A stretch of DNA of 64,000 nucleotides from assembly GCA_002794735.1 (NCBI GenBank), contig NBAZ01000013.1:558001-622000 (forward strand), written 5' to 3'. The DNA comes from Pyrrhoderma lamaoense (lineage: Eukaryota; Basidiomycota; Agaricomycetes; Hymenochaetales; Hymenochaetaceae). Positions within the stretch are counted from its first letter, which is position 1. Each line of letters starts with the position of its first letter. A program made the translations under genes and the position numbers. Under the pieces are notes generated by a model. That model worked only from the letters and a program-made list of their open reading frames with translations. It was not told the DNA's origin and made no database searches. This document shows, piece after piece, positions 32,846 to 46,327 of the stretch.

Positions 32846-33413
32846 ATTGAGGTGATGATTGCTGTTTGAGAGAGAGTCGGATTTCGACTCAAGTTCCGGA
32901 GAAGGTGAACGGTCTTGTGATGTCCATTACATTACACACACGTCGTGATAACTTGTCGTGGCTGGCGGTGCAGCTGAGAGCGCGTACGCGTTTCGGATAG
33001 TGATTTTGAACAACTTGCTATTAGAAGAGAAATTTGACGATTTACCGTCACAAATGGGTCATTCTAGTGTGTATTATGATAAACAACGGTATACATATGA
33101 GTGAAGAAGGAGAGATAAAAATACAAGCGAGGATTAAGCGAAGGATGGTTATTGGCGGATGAGAAACGGTTACCATATCAGAAATGTCGCTTCGGCTGGT
33201 TCTAGCTCATTTCGTGTAAGCGGATATCCATCTTCACTCATCCCTCCTGCTCTCCTCTCTTCCTCAGCGCGTCGTCTGCTATTTTCTTTTTTCTGTCATT
33301 CTCGCCTTGTACAATAGGCATCCATTCATTTTATACACTCATTTTGGCACAACAAACACACAGTTTTCTATTAACTCCCCCTTTCTCCGGTTCATCTTGT
33401 TGTCTTTCTCTTC
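32846..33413. promoter_or_regulatory. Divergent promoter region, BCKDHA and a membrane-protein gene
   Basis: About 570 bp between two divergent start codons. The half near the right-hand gene is pyrimidine-rich (33230-33300 and 33370-33410), a common feature of fungal core promoters. No specific binding site is certain. Confidence 0.45.
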
Positions 33414-34627
33414 ATGGCAAATCCTTTCTCAAAACAATCTCCTCCTCTCGCTGGTCGTCCTCCTTTTGCTACTGACGAGCCTGACTCTGTTTATGAAAAC
33501 TCGCCTTCTCAGCAGACACGCCGAATTCGCCAACCAAGACCTGAGGAACGCCCAACTTCAGCCTATAACGTGTGAGTCGTCGTGTGAAAAAGAAAAAAAT
33601 AGCTTCTCTCCGGTTTCTTGGTTTATTTATAATTCTAATAATTTGCCATTATATTTATAGGTACGAAAATTACACTGCTGATGAAAAACATAGGCAGTCC
33701 GGCTATGGCGACCTTGGTTCAGATCTGCTGAATGGTGACATGGATGACGACTCAGACGATGAGACTATTGCCTACCACGGTGACATCAAGAAGGGCAGCG
33801 AAGAAAAGCTCCCTCCCCCACCATCTGCAAGTAGCTTCCCTTCTATACCCATTATGGCCCCCAAACCCGGCTATGCGGCTCCTGTCAGTGCTCTCACTAT
33901 GCCTGAACCATCAGCAACACCTATGGGTCAACAAAGATCACAGCAGATGATTCCTCAACAGAACTCAAGCGGTAAAATGTTCAGTTCAACACCAGTCCCA
34001 CAAGCTCCCCATCCTCTTCAGCCCCCAATGACCCCAATCACTCCGGCATTTGCCCGGCCGCCGAAGCTGGAAGAAAGCGGAGTCAAATTTGATAACGAGA
34101 CCATTATGCGAGGTCAAAGAGAAGAGGTTCCCCTTGCTAGACGTGGTCAAAAAGGAGATGACTTCTGGCGCCGCTTCAGTATGGTTGTAAAGGAAGAAGG
34201 AAACAGAAAGAGTACAAGTTCATGGTTGGAAAAGACTCAAAATGGGACAGCGAATCTATCTCGTCTCGTTTGGATTATTGGTATTCTCCTACTTATCATC
34301 ATTGCTGGAGCCATTGGTTTCGGCTGGTATGTATCACACAACTCAACTACTACTTCTTCGCCAAAGGCTCTTGGTGGAAGTGAAGGACAAGGTCAGGATT
34401 ACACGATCACCCCAACTGCGGCTGGAGCTACCGGGATTTCAAGTTCAAGATTTGTTTCTCCAACTAATACTGTTGCGAAACGTTGGCCAATGCCTGAGCC
34501 AACTCCAGCAGTTATGCATGCCGTTCACATTCACTCTGTGCATGTTCCAATGGCGGCAAACCATGCGGTTGATACATCCTCAAATTCGTCTAGACGACAC
34601 AGACGATCATTAAAAAATCGCTTATAA
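33414..34627 (+). CDS. Single-pass membrane protein, Pro-rich cytoplasmic N-terminus, basidiomycete-type
   Basis: Two exons (33414-33571 and 33661-34627) flank an 89-bp intron and need no correction. The protein starts MANPFSKQSPPLAGRPPFAT and stays hydrophilic and Pro/Gln-rich. A conserved-looking charged stretch (RRGQKGDDFWRRFSMVVKEE) and LEKTQNGTANLSRLV precede one membrane helix, WIIGILLLIIIAGAIGFGWY. The outer part is Ser/Thr-rich and ends in a basic tail (SSRRHRRSLKNRL). There is no signal peptide, so a type II or tail-anchored-like topology fits. The function is unknown; I have the impression that proteins of this layout occur across mushrooms, but I cannot name the family. Confidence 0.7.
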
Positions 34628-35775
34628 TATTGTCGAAGTTTTCTACTGGATGTGGATATTCTAATCGCTTTGATGTCGTTGTTCTCCCTCAAATGATCTT
34701 CCCTCGCCTTTTATCTCATGTTTGCAGACAAGCTATCACCTATTTGTTTGCCTACACTACTCCGACTATCTGGGATGACCCGTGTCCATGGCACAGAGTA
34801 ATCTTCCCGTCCATTCATTTATATCCCATCAACTCCCGTAGTCTTCACCCTTCTTGGCTTATTCATGTTTTAAGCATCGACTATTCTCATTTCCCTGTGT
34901 CTCTTCCCCGGAAAAAGTCCATCTCCTATTTCACTCTCCCACACAAACATTTCCTCACCTTCCGAGTATCATTATCGATGACGACTCCGCCTCTGTACGT
35001 TTTGATATCAGAAGTCTTCTCCGCCTTCCACCGATTCTCCTCTCCTACTTTTTTTTTCTTATTTCGTCACGGATCTCATGTATATCTTCATTGATGCATC
35101 TTCAGTCCCTCACCCTTCTTGATTAGCTAGTCGGTTAGCAGTGAGTTAGTTCATAGACCTTCCTCCCCCACACTTATTCTCGTCTAGTTGAGCTTCTTTC
35201 TTAAGATCTAGAAAGCGTTCATAATACCCCAAATATGCTGTTGATGCCTTTGATTCTTCTTTGAATCAATTGGAGGAATATCCCCCACCCCCTTTATGTT
35301 GGATTTGGGACTTGACTTCCCTTCTCGTAATAATATATCTTTTGATACCTGTATATGTTGGAAGAAGAGTGTTATTAAAAAATATAAATCCTAAAAATCT
35401 GCATCTGATTCCTGAGTGGTTGCTTTGTTCTCAGTTATTAATTTACTATTTCGCTAATTCGGGCGCTAAAGTAAGTTACAAATATGGGACTATGGTTATT
35501 ACTAGGAGAATAACTTGTACTAGAAGTAAGAAGCCGTCTAATGCACATGCTTGTTGGAGTTGGAGAATATGAATATGGATACAACACGTAGGTGAAGCAA
35601 CATGAAATGATAAAAAAGCGAAAGCTGATATGCACGAAGGAATATAGTGATGATTTAGAAATTACCTTACACGAAAAGATTATTCATAGAAATGATTAAT
35701 TATCGATGAAAGACTTGCTTTGGGTATGAAAAAGTGAGAGTAGAAGTTGAATAAAAAAAACATGGATTAAAATGA
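34628..35775. other. Convergent intergenic region, pyrimidine-rich then AT-rich
   Basis: About 1.15 kb between two convergent genes. The first half is C/T-rich on the plus strand (34680-35180), which produces spurious open frames of low-complexity sequence. The second half is AT-rich. I see no gene. Confidence 0.5.
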
Positions 35776-38700
35776 TCACCCCCTCATCCTGGTTGTCATC
35801 CGGTGACTAGGTTTTCTGGGTGATTTGGCCTTCTTTCTGATTTCCATAACTTCGACATCGTCGTCAGAAGAGTTCTCAATAGCAGTCTGCTCGCGACTCG
35901 TCCCCTCTGCTCCTGTTAATTCGCTGACTTTCTCCTTCTCTGTCTTCTTCTTTAACCACTCTTCCGATTCCTTAAGTATGCGTTTCTTCATTTCCTCTCG
36001 CATCGAACACACTTCTTCATCCTTCCACAGTTTTCTTCTGTCGTCAAATGACATGGTCGGGCGAGTATCCTTCTTGCTACTACTACCACTATTCGAAGCC
36101 TGAACCAAAGAGTGTGTATAAAACGAGTCAACTGAGTCTACGGAGTCCTTCACAGTCCAAAGCGAAATAGGCAAAGATAGCTTACCAGTATCTTTTCAAA
36201 GTAGTATTCCGGATCTGACATGAACGTACGCACGAAGTGTATCAAGTACAAACCACAGTCACTCGAATTTGGCTGAATGGGAACATCAACCTTTCTCATT
36301 ATCGCGCTAGTTGCGTTCTCCACACCCTTCTTATCTTTCGCCTCAGCTAGTAGGTAATCGTTGAGGCGTGAAAGAGCTTTAGGGTGCCCACCGCCTAGAG
36401 AGTCCAAGCTGAATATGTAGGTTCGAGGTCTGGAATTATATAAGACACCAAATAGATCATCAATTATAATTTAACATCTTAAATATTTCGCGGATATGCG
36501 TTTAACTTACCGAGGGGAGAAATTACTTCTACTTCTTCAGAAATCTCGCGGCGAGAATCTGCATTTGCGAGCTCCAGGGTGCTTTCATTTGTCTCCAGGG
36601 CGTCTTCGTTATTGTCAGAGTACTGGAAACAGTCCATCTCATCCGGCCCAGAAGTCATAGACTGTGTCCTAACGAGTGGATGTGTATAATCAGGTTTTCC
36701 GTAGAACATTTTTGACGAGACAGAAGAATTCTGATTGATTTCTGGAGTATTCATAAGGTTGTTATCATCTGAGAGTGTGCGATTATTCGCGTTCTGATGG
36801 TTAGCTTCAAAGGAGTCATCAATGTCCATGTTATCATCAGAGACAGAAACGATGTCATTGTTAATCGAAGCGGGAGGCGAGAGCTTTTGACCAGGACTGA
36901 CGACCTCCCTGTTATCCAACATTATACTGGGATCTTGAGACTGATCGGATTCATCGATTAACTGATACACTTCCTCGTTCGAAAAGTTATCACTAGACCG
37001 GTCTTCTTCGCAAGAATCATCAACGGTAAGATCATCATCATCTGGATTTGGGCCACCACCACCTACGAGCTCTGGTTCATCATCTTTGTTATCCTCTGGG
37101 TCCACAGATATAGTCCTCCGTTGGCCTTGAATAGACGAATCAGATTCCACAGGGTATCGTAGCTGTAGCGATTCCCCTGTCCCTTCCCTGGATGTATGTT
37201 CCGCTTGTGCCGCAAATTCTGAGACATCGTCAATTGAGAAACCCCTAAACCTTCAGAAACTTTCTCATCTGCAAGCTGTTGGTTCGGTTCGTCATCTGAC
37301 GGGCAGTGCCTATCGAATAATTCATCTATTTGTTCCTGCTGACTCAAAGTTTCATGTTTTTCTTGAATGACAATTCCAGATTCCTGCTCGGCACTGTGGG
37401 TTGTGTTCTTCCCTTTATACGTGCTGCGATACTGGGATGATGTTTCAGGAGTGGCAGGGTCAAGAATATGAGAGGGATGATATATGATGGCAAGATACCA
37501 ATGTACACTAGAAAAAAAGCTTAAGCCTCAATATATCAATTTTAAGTGAAGTTTTCCATACTTTTCATTAATTGGAACGATGATATACTTCTTCCTAAAA
37601 ATGTCAACCTTTGCTGTCCACTTCCTGACACTGTTATATCCTTCCTCTGGACTGGGCGTGATTATTTAAGGATCAGAGTTCTGTCTGGCAATTTGTTGAA
37701 CGAACATACGTTTTATTTGTCCGATTTGCCAGCTTTTTAAAAAAGAACGAGCTGAATACATGGATCTCGTCGCATCGTTCGGGATTCAGAGCCCGTAAAT
37801 CATTCAACCAAAACCTATTCATTATCTTAAATTTGAAACACTGTAAGAAGGAGAAGGAGGCCTACTTCAAGCCAAGTTCAATCAATGTATCATTAAGAAA
37901 TTCAGATGGATTAAGCCTCCTTAGATCCCCCACCGTGATATTCACGGCCCCGCTCCATGAGGAGGATAGACCAGTATTCTGATAGATTGGAATGAGGAGT
38001 CGAGAAGTAAAGTATCGGCAGATAGTCATACTTACACCTTCTCCAAATTTTCAGATGGTACATCATCCTTCTGACCCTGTATACGACCTGAACGACGCAT
38101 GGGAAGCTGCTGATCAGGGCTCTCCAGTGATCTGGAAATTGGGATAAAATTAAAGAAACACGATCAGAAATATAGGCTTACATCTCAATTGGCGAGTTTC
38201 TGGCTCTTGATCTAAGACTCAATCGCGGCTTCATTCTGGGTTGAAGACAAAACGTAAGGACCAAATTATCACGATGCGAGATTACACAAACCTGACAACT
38301 GTAGAATTTACTTGAGATATCCCCTGATTCTCTGGTTTTAGAGCATCATTCGGTATATCAGGGTGTTCAATTCTCGGACGAGTGAGGTTCTGATAATGGA
38401 GTAACACATGCTCTATGCTACTATTTACACTGATCGGAGATCTAAAAGAGCATTAGCCAGAATTCCCAATAAGGAGACAGAGGAGACAGTTACATCAAGT
38501 ATTCAATATCGCCTTTATACAGTTCCTTAGCTCGACTTTGTAAATCTCCATAGTTCCCATCCAGACATGGCACGCCTTCAATCTGATTTGCGAACGCAAA
38601 CATTACGATATCAAGCTCTCCAATGGTTTCTGTTTCATATGTTAGTTTTTACAGACAATAAAAATCTATAGTCATACCGGATATATATTCATCCTCTTCA

Positions 38701-40599
38701 AATGTGATCTTGAGGAAAGCACGGGTACTAGTTCCTATCTGACATGTTATGTGTTTGCGAACTATATATACGACATTATAAGAAGCACTTACCTCAATGC
38801 CTTTTACATTGGTTCTCTTTAAATCAAGGGACATGATCGGCTGACTTCCCGAGGACGGCTGAGGACCCTCATATAACTTCAAAACATGGTTATCAGTCCA
38901 AAGTAACCAATAAATGATTTTGTTCCTTCTATCAGTTAGTTGATATTTCAGTTTGGACCCCAAATGCAAGTCTTGACTGGAAGAAATGGTGGAGGTTTTG
39001 AGTACTCGGTTTTTGACGTAGCAAGCTTGTCTAAACTTTCGTTGCCTGACTTACTCGCCTGAAAGAATCAGATTGTAAGTCAAAAGCTTAAAAATATGAC
39101 ACATGAAGAACTATACATACGGAGACAAGCAGCCCTCTTTTCTCTTTATTTGCACCTAAGTAAGTTTTTCTGGGCTTCCCAGCAGATTTTAAATCTGGAT
39201 AATCGATTCCAGGTTTTTTCTCGAATTTCTTCGACATTTCATGTACGTTGATATCTATGCGCGTTCCGTGTGGGGTAGTATTGCGTCTTGAAGAAGGTTT
39301 GGAATCAATATGAGATGACGAAGATTTTGAAGAGGAGTGTTGTCCGGACGATGTTATTTCTGAGGACTCCTCTTCCCTGTATCTTCCCAACTGACATATA
39401 GCAGGGACATCTTCAGATGAAGAAGAAGTACTATTAGCTTCAGAATGTCTTGAACAGATGGACTTAGTCAGATCTATTCTATTCGAGTTGGGTGGATAGC
39501 AAGGTTCATTTTCTTCGAACTCTTCAATTGGATCAGATTCAAGAGATGACCCATGTGACGACTGTGACCGAGCGATTGTTTATAACTAGATGAATCTTTT
39601 TGTTTTATTTTACCACGTAACCGCTCAGTGGACCGACCATCACCAGCCATTCTACGTAAATGTTGCGTATCGCTCGGAGTCCCTATATGGTTCCTTTCTT
39701 TCTTCGTCAGTGGGGATGAAGGGTAATCGGTAAGCTCTTGGACTGTTAGGTATATGTGAGTACTCGATTATAGCTTCGAGTGTACGGGAAGAGTCACCTT
39801 CCAGATTCGGGGAAGTGAGGCCATTATTGGGCATTTTAGAAGGACGTCGAGCTAGTTATGACCAGGCATTAGCATATGTCTAGGCCTATGAAAAGTTATG
39901 AGATCACATCTATCACCAGTATTCCTTATCTTCAAAAACTCAGAGACAGTGGAAACTGGATGTACATTTGTGTTCCTCTTCCCTGAAGTACCATTCGATA
40001 CAGTAGATGGTATTATAATCTTCTTAGATCTGCTGATAGTTTCATCCTCATATCTGTCACTTGTATCTCCTTCGCTCTCCTTATCACTGACGATAATGAT
40101 ACCTTGGTCTTTGCTACTTGATGCTTGTGAAACTGCATGACTATGCATCTTTCGTGAAGTTACTGTTCTTGAAGCACTTGGATTTTGGTTGTACAAGCTA
40201 GTACGGCTTTTCTTTGAAGTTATGAGCGCATCAAAAGGGTTATGTACCTTACCAGGGGTCTTATTCAATATGAAAAAAGGTGGAATGTACTGAATAACTC
40301 GGGGATGCATATACATCAAGTTTGCAGAAACTCACTTGTCTATTGGTAGGAATACCGACACCACTGGGAGGACGCTTCCAGACAGAGTTACTATCAGCAA
40401 CAGGCGAGGCCAGTTCCGCGTCACTAGCCTTCCTGAAATACATTGAAGGTAATGCATATTGAGGATGTATCAGCAACTAGTGTCAGTAGAAAGTGTGTCA
40501 CACCAACATCAGACCTTTTCTGGCCATTCCCGAGGATGTATCCAATCCCATGAGTTTTTTTCTTGATTCTAAAGGGGCTATATTTGAGAAACCCTTCAT
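35776..40599 (-). CDS. ULP2: Ulp2/SENP6-7-type SUMO-specific protease
   Basis: This nuclear cysteine protease (C48) trims SUMO from substrates, especially poly-SUMO. The catalytic domain is split as in Ulp2. YNSVRKWTAKVDIFRKKYII then VPINE leads across an intron into VHWYLAIIYHPSHILDP, with the catalytic His. An acidic Ser-rich insertion of roughly 330 residues (about 37480-36430) follows. Then come LDSLGGGHPKALSRL, with the catalytic Asp, and VPIQPNSSDCGLYLIHFVRT, with oxyanion Gln and nucleophile Cys. The C-terminal tail is basic and phospho-prone. Upstream exons encode a disordered Ser-rich N-terminus from the ATG at 40599 (MKGFSNIAPLESRKKLMG). They also encode a PH-like strand region (KLKYQLTDRRNKIIYWLLW, near 38.9 kb). 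A stop near 37667 just before the YNSVRKW block implies an intron or an indel there. Confidence 0.82.
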
Positions 40600-41536
40600 A
40601 CTTTAGAGTTAAAAGTATGTATGATGACGCTCTCTCAATAATGGCTCAGATGTGACAAGTACGAAGCAGAGCTTGAGTAACGTTGAGTTGAGGGTATTGA
40701 TTGCTATGTACTGTGGTAGATACTTCTAGAAGTATAGGCTTGGACGATCACCGAGGTTGGGCGTATCACTGGCGTATCTCGTGCGTACTGAAGAGGATTC
40801 ATAGAGTTAAATTAACTCTCAAAATGAGCGATGTCCATACCCAAGTCACGAGCACGTCACGCGACTGTCACGTACCGTAACCTAATTTAATATTCTTGTA
40901 ATTCTGATCTTGAACGTATATCAATGGTAATTAAAATCTTTCTCATTCACGAAGATCTGGTATCTAGTTTTTTTTGTTTTCATATTACAAGATTACATTC
41001 GGGGTGTGTAGTAGGGTTATCCGAGTGTAAAAATAGGAACGAAAACAAGTGTACAACGACAAGCGGCCGCTCTAATGTACGTCATGCAAGAGAGATATAA
41101 GGTGGACAGCGAAAGAAAAAGGAAATAATAAAAGGCAAAGAGGTGCGGTGATAGATCAAGTCCATAAGATGAAAGTAGCAATGAAAAAATTACATCTTAC
41201 ACAAGAGCAAAGTGGAGTAACACGTGCAAGAGGGGAGGAGTGTGGGAGAGTATAGAAAAGTCATGCCAGGAGTAAGCCATTACTGGTCGCAATCGATCTA
41301 TCCTAAGAGTATATTATAGCAAAGTCCATGGGCTCGTGAAAACATCCACCTTTATTGGCCTTATCCAGAACTAATCAAGATAAATGCATGTTCGTGAATT
41401 GAAATGTGGTTGTGAGATGATGGAACATGAAAGGAGAAGAAAGCAATTGTCAGAATTAGAAACAAAAAATTACGCATGACTGTTTCAAACGTTCATGAGA
41501 TGTGAATACGGAAGAGAGAAAGAAAATTTAGAAAAT
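40600..41536. other. Intergenic, no gene seen
   Basis: About 940 bp between two minus-strand genes. It includes the probable Ulp2 promoter (40600-40900, with repeated CGTGACG/GTCACG words near 40846-40880) and the 3' UTR of KRE6. No coding content is recognised. Confidence 0.45.
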
Positions 41537-43686
41537 TTAGCATCCATCGTATAATGAGTTACGAGGGAACGTATAACCAGCTTGTTCCCAGGTGGTCAAG
41601 TTCGCATCTGAGTAGGCATTAATATGACTGATAAAATGATAAGTCTTCAGTTTCTGTTCCTTGTTAGATCAAAAGAGTATTTACTTTGCGATATAATCTG
41701 CAGTAGGCCTTTTACTTGGGCTGCAACCAATATTTTCTTCTCCTTCCCTTTGCCAGACACGGATCCAATCAATATACATTTTTGCAGGAAACTTCAGATT
41801 CTGATAGTCTGCTTTCTGGAAACCCGGAGAAATACCCAAATTCATGATTATATACTACAGATAGTTGTCAATTAATATACATAGTAAGAAAAGTAATAGA
41901 CTACTCACATGAGGCTCCTCTGGAATTAACCTTTGACTGATATCCGCACTGGAATCTGCTCCAACCGAGCCTGCAGTCACCTTCCATGATGGTATACCAG
42001 TACTTGTCCATTCGATATAGCCTTCGCTACGTTTATTTTCGTTACTCCACCATTCAAACCCATAGGTTGCATATCCAGAATCATTATAATTTGCGCTGTC
42101 GGTGTATGTCAAAGCACTAACGGCCTCTTGGTACTGTGCTCCATGGTAAGAATTGAATTCGGTGATCGAATCATCGTAAATTGTGGTGACATCCGAGCTA
42201 TTATCAAAAAATAATCCGTATCAAATGGAGCGACCTGGAATGACTGTGACATTTGACCACGGCGAACAGACATATCAATCTGATGCTCAAAGATATCTAT
42301 CTCGGGGACACCACGACCTGTACCAACATCCGGGCCAGGATGATCAGAGCCATCACATGTACAAGCAGATACACGTTGACCAGGAAGGTAGGAGATGCCT
42401 TCTGATGAGGATGGGTTCCCTGAAGCATCTGTTTGATTAGGGAAAGTTCCTGTATCGCAAGCTGCGTACGTGTAAGGCCACATCCCGTCTGTAGTAGCCC
42501 CATAACCCGCTCGACCGAGGTTTCCCAGCGTCCAAATTGCAGGCCAGAGACCAGGGGTTTCAGAATCGCCTGGTAAACTGACGGATACCTCGACTATCCC
42601 TGTCGTGAAGCAAAATTTGTTCCAAGACTGTAACATCCCACTCATGAAGTTGAGATCATGATTTTGCTTTAAGGAAAGCGTTATAACCAGTTTTCCATTT
42701 TCAGTCGTGATAGCAGAGGGGTCGTACCATTCTAGAAAACGAATCAGTTACTAAACACTTTAGACAGGTTCAGAACCAGAATTATACCCAAATCTCCGTA
42801 GGCCAGTAGTTCATATCAACTGCTTCCCAATAGGGATCATCCCCTGGATAGAATGTTCGACCGTCTTGTTCAAACTCATCCGAGAAGACAAGGTTGTATG
42901 TATTCCCATCCTGTCCAGTCCTCGTGTAAGCGCTTGAAGGAGTATCTGAGTCAATTAATGAAGGAAAGTTGGTCAAATCTGGTACTTGTCCAGATGCATT
43001 AATCCCGCCCAGGTTAAACCCAGCGGTATTGGAAGTTGTTTTAGTAGCATCGACTATAATAGGATACCCGACGAAAAGCATTAGGAGACCAATAACAATG
43101 AGGAAGAGGACAGATGCATTAGCCCAGCCTCGCCATGAAAAAAGGGTGAATTGTCTATCAAGAGCTGCATCACGAACAGGATCTGGGTTATGAAGAGGAT
43201 CGTCTAGATCAGGATCCTTTGCATCCCATAAGTAAGCAGGCATCGTTGCTGTCGCGGCTGCAGCAGCTCCTCCAGCCGTGGCGGCCTTCTCATGGCCGGT
43301 GCCGGAAGATTGCTCTGAGTGAGCGCTATATCGTGAACCTCTATACATATTTCCATTAATACTATCAGGACGGTACTATCGGCGATACAACATTGGTACA
43401 TTGCGATTGAATGTTAGTAAGGGCGATGTAGGCAAGGTAAAATAATTAAAGTAAAAATACATACTGAGTAAGGACCGAAATCACTGCCAATTGCCCCTGT
43501 CTGGACATTTTGAACAGCTTCTTCACGGCCGGCGTTTGCGTTTGCATTTGAATAAGAGTACTGAGCGCTCGGGTTACGATTCGCACCAGAGGTATAGGGA
43601 GCAGCCAAAGAATTCTGACGAGGCGGACTTGAGGGGACTTGGCTATATACGGAAGGCGGGGCTACACGACGGGCTGCGTGCGACAT
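41537..43686 (-). CDS. KRE6: KRE6/SKN1-family beta-glucan synthesis protein (GH16)
   Basis: This Golgi/plasma-membrane type II protein is needed for beta-1,6-glucan in the wall. From the ATG at 43686 ([20 protein letters not shown]) there is a cytoplasmic tail, then the membrane anchor [20 protein letters not shown]. The GH16-like lumenal domain includes [53 protein letters not shown], and the ExDxxE-type motif [12 protein letters not shown]. It then has [31 protein letters not shown], and the Cys-containing end ([20 protein letters not shown], then [10 protein letters not shown]) at 41537. Introns lie near 43350-43465, 42725-42785, 41871-41925 and elsewhere. One frameshift sits in the A-run at 42206-42211, consistent with a missing base. 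All GH16 landmarks are present. Confidence 0.92.
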
Positions 43687-44045
43687 GGCTAACACCGAAG
43701 GTGAGAGCGATGACAAGGACGTCTAAGACGATGGTGAAAGAGAAGATACAGAGAAGTGAGAGTCAACGATACGGTGACGACTGCGGACTGGCCCTGTGAG
43801 AGAGGACGAATGGAGGAAAGCGCCTATCGTTAATGATGTTGGAGCATCAACAGCTCACGGCAGTGCTCCGATAATGGCATATGGGAAACACTTGCTTATA
43901 AAGGCAGATGTATGTAATGAGAATCACTTTCCATATATGGCGAAATGATCTTGAAGTGGTTGAGTTTCAGCTGCGCGTTACAAGAGAATTATGTCTTGTT
44001 GATTAATTCCAGTATCAAATCAGACCTGTATGTCGCCGACTGTGC
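43687..44045. promoter_or_regulatory. Divergent promoter, KRE6 and a coiled-coil gene
   Basis: About 360 bp between two divergent starts. A short upstream ATG at 44031 opens a 23-codon frame overlapping the coiled-coil start in another frame; it may be a uORF. No clear TATA box. Confidence 0.4.
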
Positions 44046-46327
44046 ATGGCAAAGGATCGAAGAAACAAGAGGGACTACAGGGCTTTGCTTGCAGAGCGTG
44101 ACGAGGAGGTAAGCACTGGTATAACCAACGCTAAACGCTTCACATCATCTATCTACGCCGACAATCCTGACGCCGATCCCACGCCTCTCAGATCAACCGT
44201 CTTCACTCTCAATTGTCATTGCGCATACAGCATTCTGAGCATCTTGAAGCTCGTCTACTTTCAACCCTAGACACTCTCGACGAACTTCAGGCTGTTTCGT
44301 CTCAGGAAATCTTCCTTGCTCAGCAAGAGAATGAGCGTCTCACTAAACGTCTGGACCATTTCAGTGTTGTCGTTCGCAATGCAGACAGGGAGAAGAGTGA
44401 TATGGCTAATGCCATCATGCAGCTAGTTTCAAAGAGTATGTCCCCCTTCACCTTAAAAGTTCTTTCAGGTTAACCGACATCCTGAAGTCGAGTCTTGTAG
44501 CGACTTCTCCAAATGGAATGCTGCTCGTGTCCAACTAACAGATACAATAACTCTAGAACCTCAGAGACGCACCACGCACATTGCAGGTAGCAGACAAACT
44601 GAATGCATGTGTCCTAATGCATATTCTCCCGCCGTTGTTAAGGAGTTATCCGATGCCCTAGCGCGGGAGCAGAAGGCCCATGCTCTCTCTGTCTCCGAGT
44701 CTGAGCGCCGCATTGCTTCTTTAAGAGAACGTTTGGCAGCTCGGGAGGCCGAAATTGCGACACGTGAAGTAGCTTGTCAATGCCGACTCCCCAAATATGC
44801 TCTTGCAAGGACGGGTCACAACCAGGTACTTGCTAGAGAGCATATCACCGCTCAAACACAGACTCGAAATCGAGTCTTGAGAGATGAAGTAGATAGGCTC
44901 AATAATATGGTAAGAGAATTGAGTTAAATATTTTCCTTCTCGTCTTATATACTTTAAGCAGCTACAACTTGAGCTTGGTTCCAATATCCGTGCAGATCAA
45001 TCCATTCAGACAGATGTGGATTTGTTGGATAATAGTATCGGGACAAATAATGATGATTCGGAAGACCCAATCAAAGTAGCTTTACATGCCCTTGATTCTG
45101 AAATTGCCCAATTACGGGAAGGACTTGCTACCCTGAGTCAAGAAAAGGAGACTCTTCGTAGTGTATTAATGAATCAGCTCGGGACCCGTCAGACATCTGA
45201 AACCAATCAATCGGTATCAAATCATAGTCCAAACCTAACCGAGTCTTTGATATCCTTAAATGACGACGACGAAGATGAAGAATGCCCTGCAAACTCTAGA
45301 CAGCCTGGCGGGAACTTTGATAATATTTTGCTACTTGAAGAAGAGTGTATTCGGTAAGCTTACTACGTTGTTCTGGATACAATTTCAATTGAAGTAGTCT
45401 CTTCTTAACAGTCTAATGAAGACGGAGGAAGAGCTGCACTCAGAACTCAGCAGATCCCATGGTCGTGAACTGGTATTGCAGGAAGAAAATAAACGATTGT
45501 TAGAAGTGATCGAAAGAATACGTAGAGATGATGTGAGTTGTTAAGTTGATTTGTAACATGACATAGCTGACAATGACTATGAGGACCAGGTTGTGAGAAG
45601 TGCAGCACCTTCTCCTGAAGAGCACTGGGTATCTCCTTCTTTTGAATCTCGTGAGATAGGTTTTCGCTCCTCTGCTCCTGGGTCTGTGGCACATACCATA
45701 TTTACTCCTAATAACGGTTCTGAGGAAGAACCTGATATCAATCTTTCTTTTCCTCCAATCGAGCCTGATTCCATTCTTATGGTAAGCCCTGATGAAAACT
45801 ACTATGAGCCAGAAACATCGTCCTCTCCTCCACATCCGCCACCAGAAACTCAAAGAAGTTCCAACTCTTCGACCTCCTCCCCTTCTTTACAAACTCCTCC
45901 GTCAATCAATTCTTCTATTGATCCAAGCGAGATACCTCTTCCTCCGACGCCTCCTCCACTCTTCGATGAAGACACTATAGCTCTTGATCGAAATAGTTCG
46001 AACAATTATAATTATTCCCTCAGTTCGGTGTGCGAGTTGGATATCCTTAGGACATCCTCATCTTCATCTTCTAATAGGTCCCCAGCCCCAGCACCTCGTC
46101 AGAGGAATGCTGAAGAGATTGCACGAGAACTTGCCGAGGCACGAGCTGATTCAGACTTTCAGACACGAGAGATTGCCTCTGTACGAGGCGTAATTGCTAG
46201 CCTTGCACGACAAGTTGTGGTCGGACAGGGTAACACAGGACCTTGGGCAGCGTTGTTGAGCGGAAACGATAGCCAGCATGAGGCTGAGAGTAGGGACAGC
46301 AGCGAATCTAATTCGGCAATTGAGTAA
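44046..46327 (+). CDS. Coiled-coil protein with Ser/Pro-rich C-terminal half, unrecognised
   Basis: The ATG at 44046 gives MAKDRRNKRDYRALLAERDE. Exon 2 (from 44192) is a long coiled coil (EHLEARLLSTLDTLDELQAV, FLAQQENERLTKRLDHFSVV). Exon 3 continues with a Cys-containing loop (RQTECMCPNAYSPAV) and another coiled coil (ALAREQKAHALSVSESERRI). Later exons add LHALDSEIAQLREGLATLSQ and ENKRLLEVIERIRRDD. The last exon is disordered, Ser/Pro/Asp-rich (SEIPLPPTPPPLFDEDT), and ends with a short helix (EEIARELAEARADSDFQTRE) at 46327. No enzymatic domain is seen; a cytoskeletal, polarity or septum scaffold is a guess. The exon 2/exon 3 junction at 44434-44468 is one base out of phase. Confidence 0.6.

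Noticed and set aside
34630..35126. Two overlapping plus-strand frames of up to 154 codons after the membrane-protein gene
   Set aside because: Pyrimidine-rich 3' UTR sequence; composition is Phe/Leu/Ser/Pro only and there is no start or splice support.
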